Assembly (NCBI GenBank): GCA_003971905.1
Contig: RSEE01000058.1
Span: 350,514-414,513, forward strand
Length of the DNA stretch: 64,000 bases
Direction of reading: 5' to 3'
Origin: Moniliella sp. 'wahieum'
Taxonomy: Eukaryota > Basidiomycota > Moniliellomycetes > Moniliellales > Moniliellaceae
Shown piece by piece: positions 45,373-57,213 of the stretch; the stretch's first letter is position 1, and the number at the start of each line of letters is the position of its first letter. The position numbers and the translations under genes were made by a program. The notes beneath the pieces are model-generated. The model saw nothing but the letters and a program-made list of their open reading frames with translations, made no database searches and was not told the DNA's origin.

Positions 45373-46983
45373 ATGTCCACCCATCCTCCTGATCCTGTGC
45401 GCCCCGCTGGAACCACAGCTTCTCCTTGGAAACCCTAGCCGATAACAAGAGGCTCCGGTCCGTGTCGCCACTTGCGCCTAGTCCAGCAACCCCCCTCCGT
45501 CCATCCCTTTGCCGCCCCCATTCTGCCCGGCCCCCAATCCTCAGACCTGCATCGGGTCCTCCTGCAGAGTTGGACCCATCTGAACCACCTGTACGCGGCC
45601 GTCTGCCCTCGCTCGCTCAAGGCTTTGGCTTTGCAAACCCCCCGTTTCCCCCTGTATTCGCCCCTTTCCGTCTCACGAACCCTCTCAGGTACTCCTTCAG
45701 GTACCCCCTCTATGGCCCCCCGCCCCTCCATCCCGTCTCTTACCTCTTCCTTCACCCGGGCGGATCTGAGCGGTCCCTCAGTCCGCGCTCCAGCTTCTCA
45801 GCTACCCCTGGCTCTGGCTTGGATCCATCTCGCTTGCCCCCTTGTCTTCGCGTCTTCGCGACGGAAAAGTTGGTACGGCGAGGTGCCATCCTGTCGATCC
45901 AGGCTCTCATTCGCCAGCGTACCGCGCCCGGGTCCCTTAGCTCCCATCCACCCTCCCTTGGCAGAGGAGAGGGAAGAACGGTACACTGAAGGCCGATGGA
46001 GCTGGTTTTCGTCCCAGACGGCGCCACAGCGACGCAGGACCCACGCAGCCCTCTCCCCTTCGTTCGGGCATCGCATCGCCCATGGTGGCCCTTATGCCCG
46101 CCCCAGCCTCGAGGGAGAGGGTGGCGTAGGCCTAGAACAGGGTCGGGAATGGCCTACCCCACACCCTTCCCACCCGCACCGCTCCCTCCCGGCTTCCCCT
46201 GTACCGAGCCGCCATCGATCACCACCTCCTCCCTCAACCCCCCCGCACTGGCACCCCGCCCGTTCGGACCTCAACCCGTTTCTTCGTCGGCACAGTCGAG
46301 CCAGTACCGCCAGGGGACCGAGCACGAAGGCCCCCTCCTCTTCTCTGTGGGTTTCCGATCCTTCGTTCAAGGAACGGGGCGCGGCCTGCTTCCCCCCAAG
46401 GGGATGGGTGAGCACTTACCCGCCTGCCGTACTCGCGGAGGGTAACGAACCCTCTGCCGCCTCGCCCTATGTTCCAGTACATTCTCAACGTTTGTACGCG
46501 CCGTTTCCGGCCATGCGACAAGAGAGGACACCACGGCCGTTCCAGTGCACGTCGTGTGGCGCGGCCTTTGCGCGCAACCACGATTTGCGCCGTCACGCTC
46601 GTATTCATCTCCAGACCAAACCGTTCGCCTGTCCTTCGTGCAACAAACCCTTTTCGCGCAAAGATGCTCTGAACCGTCACGTGCTTGTCAAGGTACGTCC
46701 CTTGCCTTGCCCCTCCTTTTAGCTCCTTTGCCACGTCCTCTCCTTCTCCTCTTTCTCTTCTCCTTCTCCCCCACACTCGTCACCTCTTTCCCACGGGTGG
46801 TGAAAACGGCTGCATCTTATGGACTGTCTACTGACTTGAACTTTCGCTTGCTGGCTTGTTCACTTGGTCACTTGGTTGTTGGTCGTTTGGGCTAGGAGGA
46901 AACGCTGCCTGTGCGCGTCGTCGACGTCGAAACCGACATGCTCCCCTTCCCGCGTGGCCAGTACGCAAGATGGTAACGCGGTA
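45373..46983 (+). CDS. C2H2 zinc finger transcription factor
   Basis: ATG 45373 (MSTHPPDPVRPAGTTASP), then after one restored base near 45430 TLADNKRLRSVSPLAPSPA and a long Pro/Ser-rich disordered region. Near the C-terminus are two adjacent C2H2 fingers: FQCTSCGAAFARNHDLRRHA with RIH (about 46533-46602) and FACPSCNKPFSRKDALNRHV (about 46623-46685), the RKDALNRH-type second finger seen in fungal Crz1/Msn2-like factors. An intron starts at 46692 (GTACGT) and appears to end with CTAG near 46894; a short Arg-rich exon (ACARRRRRNRHAPLPAWPVR) ends at TAG 46981-46983. Other frame breaks lie in the Pro-rich part (near 46000, 46250 and 46440). The exact orthologue is not determined. Confidence 0.78.
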
Positions 46984-47253
46984 GGAAACGCGCAGCTCCC
47001 TCGGCCAGTCCTCCAGCGAGCGCGGCGAATGCACAGCCACGGTCGCCCGTCTGCATTCTCCGCGCCTGGCGAGGCGTAGTAGCCACGCGCGCCAGACGGC
47101 TTGGATTTCGGCTGCGCCCGATCCGCAGTAACGACAACTCACGTTTTTTATTCATTTACCTCAATCCGTCCGACAGATGTTGGTTAGAAGGAAAGCACGT
47201 GGCTACTACCATCTAAGATCTAAGATCTGAGGCCCGCCTGTGCCCTTGGCGTA

Positions 47254-47436
47254 CTAGCCCTTGTTTTGTCTTCCCTTCCATCGCTTGGGCACACCGGTGT
47301 AGACGTTGGGCGGTGGGGGTGGTTCGACCGGTGGAGTTAGATTGTGGACCTGGGCCTTGGATTGAGGCTGCAACGAGGGAGGATAGGTACCAAGGAAACC
47401 AGAGGTGCACAGAACGAATCCCCTCCCACGAGCCAA
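47254..47436 (-). CDS. Possible small protein with basic C-terminus
   Basis: A 60-residue frame ending VYTGVPKRWKGRQNKG between two plus-strand genes. The Pro-rich middle (TPPVEPPPPP) and basic tail look protein-like, and no plus-strand gene covers it. I recognise no family; it could extend upstream to about 47530 with one repaired base. It could equally be chance. Confidence 0.25.
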   Translation of the reverse strand: MARGRGFVLCTSGFLGTYPPSLQPQSKAQVHNLTPPVEPPPPPNVYTGVPKRWKGRQNKG

Positions 47437-47752
47437 CCGGGCCCTCTCCCGTCAATATCAATATAACAGCCGCTTTCCTGTGGGATGCGCGACGGCGGAG
47501 CGGGCAACGGGGCGGGCAGCACGGCGGGAGTCATGCCGCGCTGGAATAGTCAGCCTTAAGTTACTCCCTATATACCACGTCAAATCAGCGCCTGGGTCAA
47601 TTGGATTAGCTCGATCATCAGCGAGGGGCAATTCCAAAGCCTATCTAGTCTCCTAGCTATTACAGCTTGATCCGCACAGACGAGTTATCCACCCACCACC
47701 ACCCACCACCGCTCCCACCACCACCACGCCCCACATCCCACCCACGTTGCCC

Positions 47753-49000
47753 ATGCTCAAGACAGTCTACCTCTGCTGCAGCGGCCATGCCGAACATGTA
47801 CGTGATTGATCGCCCGTGCACCCTTACTACTTTCTTGTATCGTTTTAAACCCGCCCCCCTCCCGTCGGAGGTTGGGGATCCCCTTCACATCTCTTCTAAC
47901 CAATCTGGATGTACCTGTCCAGAATGCGCTCGGTGTCCGGCCCATCTCCGACCCTCCCCTCACCGCGCTCGGACAGGAACAGTGCGCTCGGGTGGCCACC
48001 GATCCCAATGCCCAGGAGGTGGGCGAGCGCGTGGAGCTCATTGCCAGCAGTGCACTCAAGGGCGCCCTTGAAAGCACCCGCCTCTGTTGGCCTCAGTCGA
48101 TTGCTCGTCTGGGCTGCGTCCATGTGCTCCCGTTACAGGAATGTGGGTCCGGTCCGTGCGCGAGTGGGTCCCGGCCTAACCTCAGCTCGGACCCGGCCTT
48201 TGCTGCACTGGGTAGTGCGGTGGGCTTGAAGCACGGGTGGAACGAAAAGACAGACATGTACGCTTCGACACGCGAAGCGTTGCAGATTCGTGCGGCCTGG
48301 GTACGCGCATGGATCAAGTCCCGTCCTGAACGCACCTTGCTCCTCGTTAGCCACCTCCACTTTCTTCGTCTTCTTACCCAAACTACCACCACCACAAACC
48401 GAATGGGTTCCTACCGAAGTGCAACAGTGGTTTCTCGATCCTACTTCGCCCCTCGCCGCTCCACCGCTCACATTTGGTGCGACCATAACAAAAGGCGGAT
48501 CGGGTGCGGCTACGTTGTGGGACCTTAATCCTGGCCTGGTGGGCTCCTACGCGGCTCCCGGTGCCCGCGTCAATCCCACAGTCGGCTCTCTGGCCCCAAT
48601 TTCCTTGGGTGCACAGGATTCGACCGACCTGCTCCCGCCTCTCGACTCGCTCGGCTTCAATATCGATCTCGACCTCGATTCGGCGGCGGAGCGGTCGGTG
48701 GCAGAAGTGGAAGGGGAAGTGCAGGCTCGCCTGACGGGACTCGAAGCCCAGGAACAGGAACTGCATGACCTCGAATCCCGTTTGGCTGAAATGGAAGCTC
48801 GGACGAAAAAGGTACGTTGTTGAAAACTATACTTGCTCGGATTGGTTTCGTTTGTTGCGGCCTCCTTTGGAGCGGACGCACTTGGACAGAGCCACGTCAG
48901 CTGACCTCACCGCTTCGCTCGGTCGCGTTGCTTGCTTATACTTTCCTGATTGCTTGCCTTTGGCTTGGGTTCGGGACAGTTGGAAGCGGCGGGTTTGTAG
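47753..49000 (+). CDS. Histidine-phosphatase-fold protein with degenerate RHG motif and coiled-coil tail
   Basis: Exon 1 (47753-47797) encodes MLKTVYLCCSGHAEH. The GHAEHN context is that of phosphoglycerate-mutase-like proteins, but the usual Val-Arg-His before Gly is Cys-Cys-Ser. The intron is 47798-47922 (GTACGT, CTAAC branch, TCCAG). Exon 2 has NALGVRPISDPPLTALGQEQ, VELIASSALKGALESTRLCW, VLPLQECGSGPCASGSRPNL and the second-His motif TLLLVSHLHFLRLLTQ (about 48333-48380). It then continues through WVPTEVQQWF into an acidic C-terminal segment and a heptad-like EAQEQELHDLESRLAEMEAR. Last intron 48812-48979; final exon LEAAGL with TAG at 48998-49000. One frame break near 48385. The family fold is clear; catalytic activity is doubtful. 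Confidence 0.78.
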
Positions 49001-50198
49001 GCTTCTCCTATCCTCTTCCTCCCCCCTTGGCCGCCACTGATGGGGACATTTGTATTTCCCTGTCCCCTGCGATGGCTAGAATGTGGTTTTACAGTTGATG
49101 AATTCCCCAGTGCACTCTTTCGACGTGCAATGCACTTCCCCCCAGCTCATGTTCCCACTTCAAGCTTCGAAGACATACTAGCCTGTGAGCTCGCTGTGGC
49201 TCGTCTCGTCTCGTACAGAGTATGAAAGCTGACGTTCATTGTGTCGATATAAGGCCTGTCCGTCGTTCCAGTACAAAACGGCCCATAGGGTGGTGGACGA
49301 AGCATTGAGTGTAATATAATAGCCAAAGCAGGAAGGATACTCAGGATTTGGTAAATGGGGGGAGATGACGAACACCCCTTACAAGCGTATGTGTGTGCAT
49401 GCATCAGCACCACAAGTCTCATCATTGAAGACCCGCACTGTTACCCATTCAATAGGCCGCCCCTCCAAAGCGTACCTTTGCCGGATCCCGGTGTGGATGC
49501 CCACGGGAGCAGTCCCAGCGACGGGCCTCTCAGTCTCTCGCATTCTGGATTAAAAGAGGGCAAAAGGAAGTGGGCCCTGAATGTCTGTATCTTCAGCGTT
49601 GCCCACAGAAGCATTATATTAGCCCAAGAAGTCCAAGGGGGGATTTCTTGATTATAGCCCTCAATTGCCACAGCACTCATTCTGACCATGCGTAGTATGG
49701 GTAAGTACTAGTGTAGACTTAAGAACTTGAAACTCACGAGAGGAGGGGATGAATGTGAAAGAATTCATTAATTAACCCTTGACTGCAGTGGCAGTCTTTG
49801 GCGAGAGTCAGTTCACACAGGTCCGAGCGCCTCAACTCAACATGCTACTACTAAAGTCCAGCTCAGCGCCGTGAGGCCTGTGGCTCAGCGCGCTTTACGT
49901 TGCTTTACTTCGAACTAAGCACACAGCACTCAAGATCTGGGATGTCCAAAGCGCTAAGGCTTGATGTAAGCACGGCGCTCTATATGCCAACACCACCCTG
50001 CTCGCCCTCCACACTGCCTCAATCCGTCAGGGCTGCCTCATGGTGGAGGCCTCGGACCCTTCACAGCCAGCGTTGGGCGCTGAGCCTTTTAGCAGCCTTC
50101 AAGCATCGTCGACGGCAAGACTGTACCAGATCCCTCTGGCCCTCGACACTTCCTATCACTGATCAGCACACCCGAGGAAGGATGCCACGCTGGACTCA

Positions 50199-50233
50199 CA
50201 TTATCGATTATCGATTATCGATGATCGATTATC
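50199..50233. repeat. Period-7 TTATCGA array
   Basis: TTATCGA three times, TGATCGA, TTATCCC: five heptamers in register around ATCGAT. Confidence 0.93.
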
Positions 50234-50366
50234 CCACACTTGCCACACTTCCCACATCCACCGTGATTCATTGATGCATCCCTGGGTCACATGTCACCCT
50301 GTCACAGGCGCGCCAGAGGATGCGGCCAAAAAGTTGACAGATATGTAGTTACCGAAGATTATATCC

Positions 50367-50408
50367 AGTACCGGGTTACCGGGTTACCAAGTTACCGGGT
50401 TACCAGGC
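50367..50408. repeat. GGGTTACC array, period 8
   Basis: GGGTTACC, GGGTTACC, AAGTTACC, GGGTTACC. An exception with an 8-bp period. Confidence 0.85.
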
Positions 50409-50598
50409 TACTCCCATCCTGCATCCTCCCCGACCGGCGACCGTTCTTCCTCCTCAATGTGCTTTTGAACTTCGATGCGGATGGTCTCACCAGGTCTGAG
50501 ATCTGATTTCTAAAGTCTGTACCCCGTCGCCCGTGGAATTGGTTGTGGTCATCGCGGTTCAGACGTTCAGTCCCAATGTTCAGTATATTCATCTTCCC

Positions 50599-50625
50599 GC
50601 TTCAAGCTTCAAGCTTCAAGCCCAG
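50599..50625. repeat. Period-7 CTTCAAG array
   Basis: CTTCAAG three times in register, AAGCTT centres. Confidence 0.9.
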
Positions 50626-52495
50626 GCCTCATTGCCTGATGTACTTACATATGGGACCCGCCATCACCTCTATATAGTCCACTAGCCTCCCTGCGAACAA
50701 ATGCATCATAGTCACTAGCAAGTCACTTGTCACTATAGTGTCACTATGACGGCGTCACTAGGTCCTCGTCACTAGCCTCACTAGCTCCATCAACTATGGC
50801 AGTCACTCTAGCCACACCGGCCACCGCAGACCCCCATTTCATGTTCTGCTTACTACTATTGAAGAACTGAGTCCTACGAGGACCGAGGACCGAGGATGTC
50901 CCTGGACCGAGTCCGGGGGGACTCACAAAACTCACTACTCACTGGGCGTTCTTCACTCTCCTTCTCAGGGCGCCAGGTTGATATATCTTGATCGGTTCGG
51001 AGCGGCACGGATTCATCCAGGTCCTCTTTTTGATTTGGGGATAACAAAGTGAGAACGCACCGTAAGCCAGTCAGAAGCCGAACGCCTACTCTGAGAAGCT
51101 GTACAAAGACCTATTGAACTGAAAGCGGACCACCCCCTCGCTCTTTTGTTTTTTGTACCAAAGCACGATGATCGAATCGAGATGGTCGACGACTGGAAAA
51201 GCAGCGCAGACAACGGTGATCATAACCATTGGACGGATTCAACGGATTGGATCAATGCGATCAATGTTGCAATGAGTTCAACTTGTCTGTTGCCGCACAG
51301 GTCGGGGCTGAGGTCGATGATCGCGACAGAGGGCTAGGAAAGCATCCCTTCTGGGCGCTACAACTCCCGAGAATCGGCGCTTAGCTTGAATTTCGGAAGG
51401 GCTGAAGCTTGAGGCTTGAAGTTCTGAGTCGTGTGGTAGCCTAGCGCGTCGTGGGGTCATGCGAACGATCTCAATCATTGATGGATAGGATGGCAGAGCA
51501 GCGACACTCGGATGGTGCGGCACAGCGGCCGGGACCGAGACGGAGGAAGGCGCGCCAAAAAGGGACAAAACAAGGCATGAAACGGATCAAGCTTCAAACG
51601 CAAAGCTTTATAAAGGGAACAGGATAAAGGATAAAGGACACTAAAGGGTAAATGATAAGCAACTGTCGGAGGCACATATGGAAGGAGCGGATGGAACTTG
51701 GAAGGAACGCGGGGGGGGATAGGGGAAGTCATAGATGCGGGGGCGATCGGGATGTGGAGGGCAAAGAGAGTCGGACTGACCATCGATCTTATGGAATCGA
51801 GATAGTTGATAGGATCGGAGATGGAATTGAATTGAATCACAATCATAGGTCCGGCATCATCATTCGCACCTCATCGCATCGTATCGAATCGCATCGCATC
51901 GAATCGAGTCAGTCAAGCCGAGTCGAACATTGCGTCGAATGGGACCAATGAATTATACAACCACATGCATCCATGAAAGGGCGTCAACGCGTCTACGTGT
52001 CAACGTTCAATGGGATCCGCGTACTTCCGTACTTCCTTCAACATTACAAAAACAAAATAATCACCATAACGGGCTAGCGTATAACGTTCACCGTTACTCC
52101 TCGACCAATCCTCCTTGCTTCATCCGTCCCACCAGTCACAGGTGTCTAAGTTTGTACATTCCCTGTGGATGAGGCCATTCGCTTGACAGCGGGTCGAGGG
52201 CCAGAAGGTACAGGAAGTACAGCAAGTACAGGAGAGATGGAGAAAAACGAAACATGGGCAGCGCCAGAACGGTGGCGATCCAAGAAAACGATAGCGGTGA
52301 CAGGGAGAGGGGGGAGGGGGGTGCCAGAACGGTGGCTCGACAGGGGTGCCTTGTATCATACTGAACCAGGTCGGGGCAGTTAAATCCAGATGATCAGACG
52401 GGCGGGTGGGCGAGTGGAGGAGGGGAGAGGGGGAGAGGGGGAAAAGCCCTTACAGTTGTTGGGACTGAAAGAGATCAGGGCGAAAAATGGGACTA

Positions 52496-54054
52496 TTACT
52501 TGATCTGCCAGGTTGCTCGGAGTACGCGTGCCAGAAAGTGGCGGAGAGAAAAGGAGTAGATGCAGGTCGCGGAAGGAATAGGCGGGAAAGGAGGTGGAGA
52601 AGTAGTGGCAGAAGCAAGAGACGGAGGGGAACGTTCAACTTCGCTTTCATGGGGCGCGTGGGGCTCGCGTAGCTGCAGCAAGGGGCGCGGCTTGCTCCGA
52701 ACCTGGCCCTTCCATTGAAGGGGGAGTACCTGTTTCGGACGCGTGGGACGCTTTGCCCGATGTAAGTTGATGGCCCGACAAACGTTTGCGATGCACGGAT
52801 GATTGGCACGTCGCACCGATCCCTAAGCGTACGCACCGTCCACACGGCCGTGCATCGTCACAGCCCTTGGAGGAGCGTTGACAGGCCAAACGCGTTGCGC
52901 ACTTGCTTTCGTTTCTTGCGTGTTGGCGGTGGCACCGAGCTCGTTTCGCCCACTACCGGCACGGAAGGGGAGGAAGTCGTCGTGTCGGCCGGATCGGCGG
53001 TGGGATGTGCAAGGGGCACGTTGGCAGGTGGTGACAACAACTGTCCTCGCCTCTCCCTTTCTCCCGGACGGGCAGGATCGACATTCCCTCGCTCTTCTTG
53101 CTCATGCGCATACGCGCTTGCGTCCAACGACGATTCCGTTGACCAGCGCAGCATGTCGGGGTGTTGGATCAATCGTACTGACCCTGTTTTGGCCCGGGAG
53201 CCCGATCCTTGTTGTTTTTGCCACAGATAGGGGGGAGGCGAATCGAGCGCCACTGAGTCAGAAGGTACCGACGCACTCGACGGTCGACCCCCGGCTCCGA
53301 CCCACCAGTGCGCCAGGGAGCGAGGCACGCGTAGCATCGCAGGGTGCCCGTGGTGTTCCCTGTTTCTGGTGTGGACGTCAACCCTGGCAAGGCCGGCGGA
53401 TCCGGGCCAATGGGTTTCCCAGGGCGTACGTGTCCCCACGGAGCTGATCGGCGCGCATAGGCCGGTGCTAAAGAAAGGCGGCGGCGGGGGACGGACCCAA
53501 GGGCGAAGAGGGCTGGGTGGAGCTGGCGGAGTGGGAGAAGGGCAGGGGAAGGGCGGGGGGGGTGGGTGCGGAGGCGCAGAGGCGGAGGAAGGGATGGGTT
53601 GGAGTGGGGGGAGCTGTGCTGGTCGCTGGTGCTGGGTGCAGACGGTAGCGCTGGACACTGAGCTCCCATGCCGGATCGAGCGAGCTGCGGTTCTGCAGAA
53701 ACGGGCGGACAATGCGCAGACGGGGGTAGGGATAGGAGGATGAACTGGATGGGGGGGGCTTGCCGATCGGTCGCACGCCGCTGGGATGGCATGCACGAGG
53801 CCGGGTGCCCGGGGTGCACCAGAGCCTCCTGCGTGCCAAGAGACATGGGGGTGGGATGGTAGTGAGGGGAGGAGGAGGAGGAGGAGGAGGAGGAGGAGGA
53901 GGAGGAGAGGGAGGAGGAAGAGGCGGAGGAGGAGGAGGAGGGGCAGGGGCAGGACAGCGTGTGTGGCTGGCGAGCAGCAGCAGCTGGCTGTGCTGTACGG
54001 GAGGGCGCTCTGTTGTCGAGCGGGGCGGTTTCCTCTTCGGCCGAACGAAGGCAT
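52496..54054 (-). CDS. Zn2Cys6 transcription factor (zinc cluster near C-terminus, first Cys disrupted)
   Basis: A Pro/Ser-rich region is followed by RKKRKQVRNA and the zinc-cluster segment ACQRSSKGCDDARPCGRC with VRLGIGATC and QSSVHRKR (about 52905-52790). Cysteines 2-6 have the right spacing (C-X6-C-X5-C-X2-C-X8-C). Cysteine 1, expected just before, is lost in a frame break at about 52880-52888: the frame upstream reads NAFGL, and two restored bases would give the expected C-X2-C. This basic-cluster type (KKRKQV...C6...RKR) is a familiar fungal regulator class. The cluster is followed by about 80 residues ending near 52496. The N-terminal limit is unclear; 54054 is the first ATG of the open frame, and the CCT-rich part above 53860 may be non-coding. 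Confidence 0.6.
53866..53943. repeat. (GGA)n microsatellite
   Basis: About twenty GGA triplets with a few interruptions (GGGAGG, AGAGGC). On the minus strand it reads as CCT/CTC triplets at the 5' side of the Zn2Cys6 gene. Confidence 0.9.
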
Positions 54055-54979
54055 CTGGCAAGGCAGGGCAAGGCAGGCTCAAGACCCAACAAGGCGCACC
54101 CAGCAGCACCATCGGCACAGGAGCCCCGCCACACGGCCCCCGTGCCAGGCGCACTCCATGCATGCGTGTTACAGTCTGCGACAGCTGCTGTGCGGGCTGC
54201 TGCGGGCTGCTGCGAGCGGCTGCGTCGTGTCTGGCCGGGCACGTACCACACACAGTGCCCGTGGCGGACGACAGAATGCAGAATGCTCGCCGCCGCATGT
54301 GCGCCCTGGGGCCTCCCCGCCTCTGGCCGCCTCCCCGCCGCAGCCGCAGCCCGGCGGGCGCGTCGGCCAGGCACAGCGCCAGCCTGGCGCTGCTGTCTGC
54401 CAGCTCCGCCGCGGCTGCCGTGTCCGATCTGAGATTCGAGAGATCTGAGATGGCAGCAGACACGATACATACCACCCACCGCGGGGAAGGGGCAGGCACA
54501 GGGTGTGTGTGCCGGAATAGGACGGTCCCTACCCTACCTAAGTGTGGCCTGCTGTGGCCTTCGGCCTTAATCTGCAACACGCCTGACACACCCGACACGC
54601 CCCCAGGCCCACGGCCTAAGACACCGGTAACCGTACCCCCCTCCCGGCTTCTCCTGTCTCCTCCCGCCTCACCTCCGCCGGCTGGTCCGATGCTAGCCAA
54701 AACGCGTGCCAAAGCAGGCCAACGCGGGCGGCAAGCCTGTGTATCATGTACCATGTAATCTCTCTCGTCTTTCGAGAATCCCCCTTTCTCTCCATCCGCA
54801 CCGTGGGCCATCGGCCATCGACCGTCGACCAGCATCGACCAACTCTCGCCCTCTCGCGAACATTCACGCACAAGAGTGTTTATGTCCTCGCTGATATCAG
54901 AGAAGAATTAATCGATAGATCCCGTGTTCATGCGTTCACGGGTAAATCATCGGTATCCTTGGTTTGAGAAGAGCGCGGT

Positions 54980-55025
54980 TAATGATCATCGATCATCGAT
55001 CATCATTTAACGTTTAACCTTTAAG
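54980..55025. repeat. Period-7 GATCATC array
   Basis: GATCATC three times, followed by ATTTAACGTTTAACCTTTAA, another palindromic word cluster with about 7-bp steps. Confidence 0.88.
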
Positions 55026-55588
55026 GCCCAAGCCCACCGCGTAATGCATAACGTCAAACGTCAAAACCGAGGTTCAGCCTCGTCTCGGGCGAGGGCGCAT
55101 GGCCGATGAGTTCGATGAATGAATCTTTTTACCGAGTGTACCGGGTGTACTCTAGTGTACCACATGCTTAGACACTCTCACAAGCAACAATGTAACAATG
55201 GTACATGCCACAGGTCACATGTGCACGTCACAAGCGTGGCACAGCAGGGCATGGCCTGGCTTGGCACGGCTGTATGTGCCGGATTGTACGTACGTCGCGC
55301 GCAGACCCGGGCAGACTCTCTTGGGTTGGAGAAAATGTCATGTCGGCGTGCTCCTGGCTACTCCTGGCTGCTTCCTCCTGGCTGCTCTCCTCCTGGCTAC
55401 TCTCTGTGGAGGGCTGGCCGCTGGCGTCTACCAGCCTGTACGCTGTTGTATACCCGTCCGGCCCGAACGTCGGATCGGGCGAAGGAGCAGACCCTTCGCC
55501 TCCCTTCGCCTTCTCTGGGCCTGATCCACTGTTCGGTCATCCGGTCATCGATCCCTGATCAGACCGATCATCGATCATCTCCGGTTTC

Positions 55589-55621
<33 letters not shown>

Positions 55622-55622
55622 G
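55589..55622. repeat. Period-7 CACTAGC array
   Basis: CACTAGC four times exactly, then CACTGC. Confidence 0.95.
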
Positions 55623-55713
55623 CAGATCGATCAGATCTCAGATTGATCGGTGATTCGATGATATTGGATCTTAGGTCTCAGATCGTCTCAGATCCCGTGC
55701 ATCATCGATCCGA

Positions 55714-55733
55714 CGTCACGCGTCACGCGTCAA
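55714..55733. repeat. Period-7 CGTCACG array
   Basis: CGTCACG, CGTCACG, CGTCAAA; ACGCGT centres. Confidence 0.85.
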
Positions 55734-56390
55734 AGGCGCAGGAGACAGTCTCCTGGGCGGCTCGGGACATCACCGCCACCACCTAGGATGCAGGATGCTC
55801 GATGCAGCCCCCGCACGGCGACACTGGAGCACGTGATGGCATGCCGCATGGCGTGTCGTGTGATGCATGTGATTGATGTGGGACATGGGACTTGGGACGC
55901 TAGCCACAGTCATTAATCACATGTCGCACTAATTGTACATCACAGGTATCACGCCCATCATGCATCACACTGGTCATGCACCGCTGCATTGCTGATCCAT
56001 TCGCGGCTCAAACGGCGGAGTCGCGACTGCGGTTGCGGCGCACGCGCCCGTCGGCGGGGCTTGAGTTTGTGGGTGTGGAGCCGTCGCTAGATGATCGATG
56101 AGGGATCGATCAGGACCGGCGCGCGTAGTGCGTAACGCGTAACGTCCAGTGCCATATGAAGTGCTCCGGAATCTGCGGTCCATCATACTAATGGGATCTG
56201 AGACTCAGAAACTGAGAGGACAGTACAGCAGCGTGATAATTTGCCAAGTCTGCCTGATTGTTTTCGCATTGTATGGCCACAGAAGATGCCCCGCTCATGC
56301 ATCAGCCAGCGTCGGCTAGCGTCTAGTACCGACCGACCTGCACCCACACATGTTCGAGGCAACCCCGACTACCTTCTATATTTCACTCTC

Positions 56391-56414
56391 TGTACTCAGT
56401 ACTCAGTACTCATT
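56391..56414. repeat. Period-7 ACTCAGT array
   Basis: ACTCAGT, ACTCAGT, ACTCATT; AGTACT centres. Confidence 0.88.
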
Positions 56415-57180
56415 CATCATGCACTATGCGCAGCCAAATGACTCCGTCAATTCTAACATTAGCAATTAATGGTAACGCGGTAACGCGAGTAACTAGTAGT
56501 AATCTCATTAATCAGGCCCAAGGCAATAAGTGAGGCACATGTGAGGATTGGTGGGTGGCCCGGTCAAGCACTCGGCACCAGGATGCGCACAGGGTTGGTC
56601 AGCCGTGAAATTCCTCTCCGATTCACACGGCTGAGCGAAGAGAGGATGGAGAGATATCGATAATAATAGGACCCCACAAAACGCCAATGTAATGGACCAC
56701 AGGCAGAGCTTGCCATCCCCCAATCCGACCCAAGGCATTTGTACTACGTACAAGCATAGCCTCCCGTTCCAAATGCAGTTTTATTAGTAACCCGTTGCCG
56801 CAGTGGCATGTCACATGTCACGTCAATTCAATGTCATCTCAGATCTTAGATCTTACCCCGATCACCGGCTCATCGACTCATCCCCCTCATCCGGTTCCAC
56901 TGGTACTGAGCGCCTGAACCTCGCGCAACCTCTCCACCAATGTCCACGGAAATAACGGGCGGTAACCAGTAACCGGGAACCTCTCTGCAACTTCGGGATG
57001 GTGGTGTGACACGCGTGGTGATAACTCCAGGTTACTTACAGCCATCTGTACGGTGTAGGTGACTTGAGCGCCTTAAGAGCTTAGCGCTTGCCGGTTACCA
57101 GTCATGCGAATGGGCAGTAGGAGGCAGTGGGCAACAGACTCGATGATATAGCTGCTATAGCAGACTACATGTACATACGA

Positions 57181-57213
57181 TGTAAGATCTAATCGATCTA
57201 AGATCTAACACTT
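57181..57213. repeat. AAGATCTA word cluster
   Basis: AAGATCTAATCGATCTAAGA with AGATCT/ATCGAT palindromes; spacing about 7 bp. Confidence 0.7.

Larger units (their letters stand above)
49001..52495. other. 3.5-kb intergenic region
   Basis: AT-richer than flanking genes; no conserved protein found. Holds arrays at 50199, 50367 and 50599, CACTAG words at 50711-50775, and (T)CGAATCG/CATCG words at 51868-51905. Confidence 0.5.
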
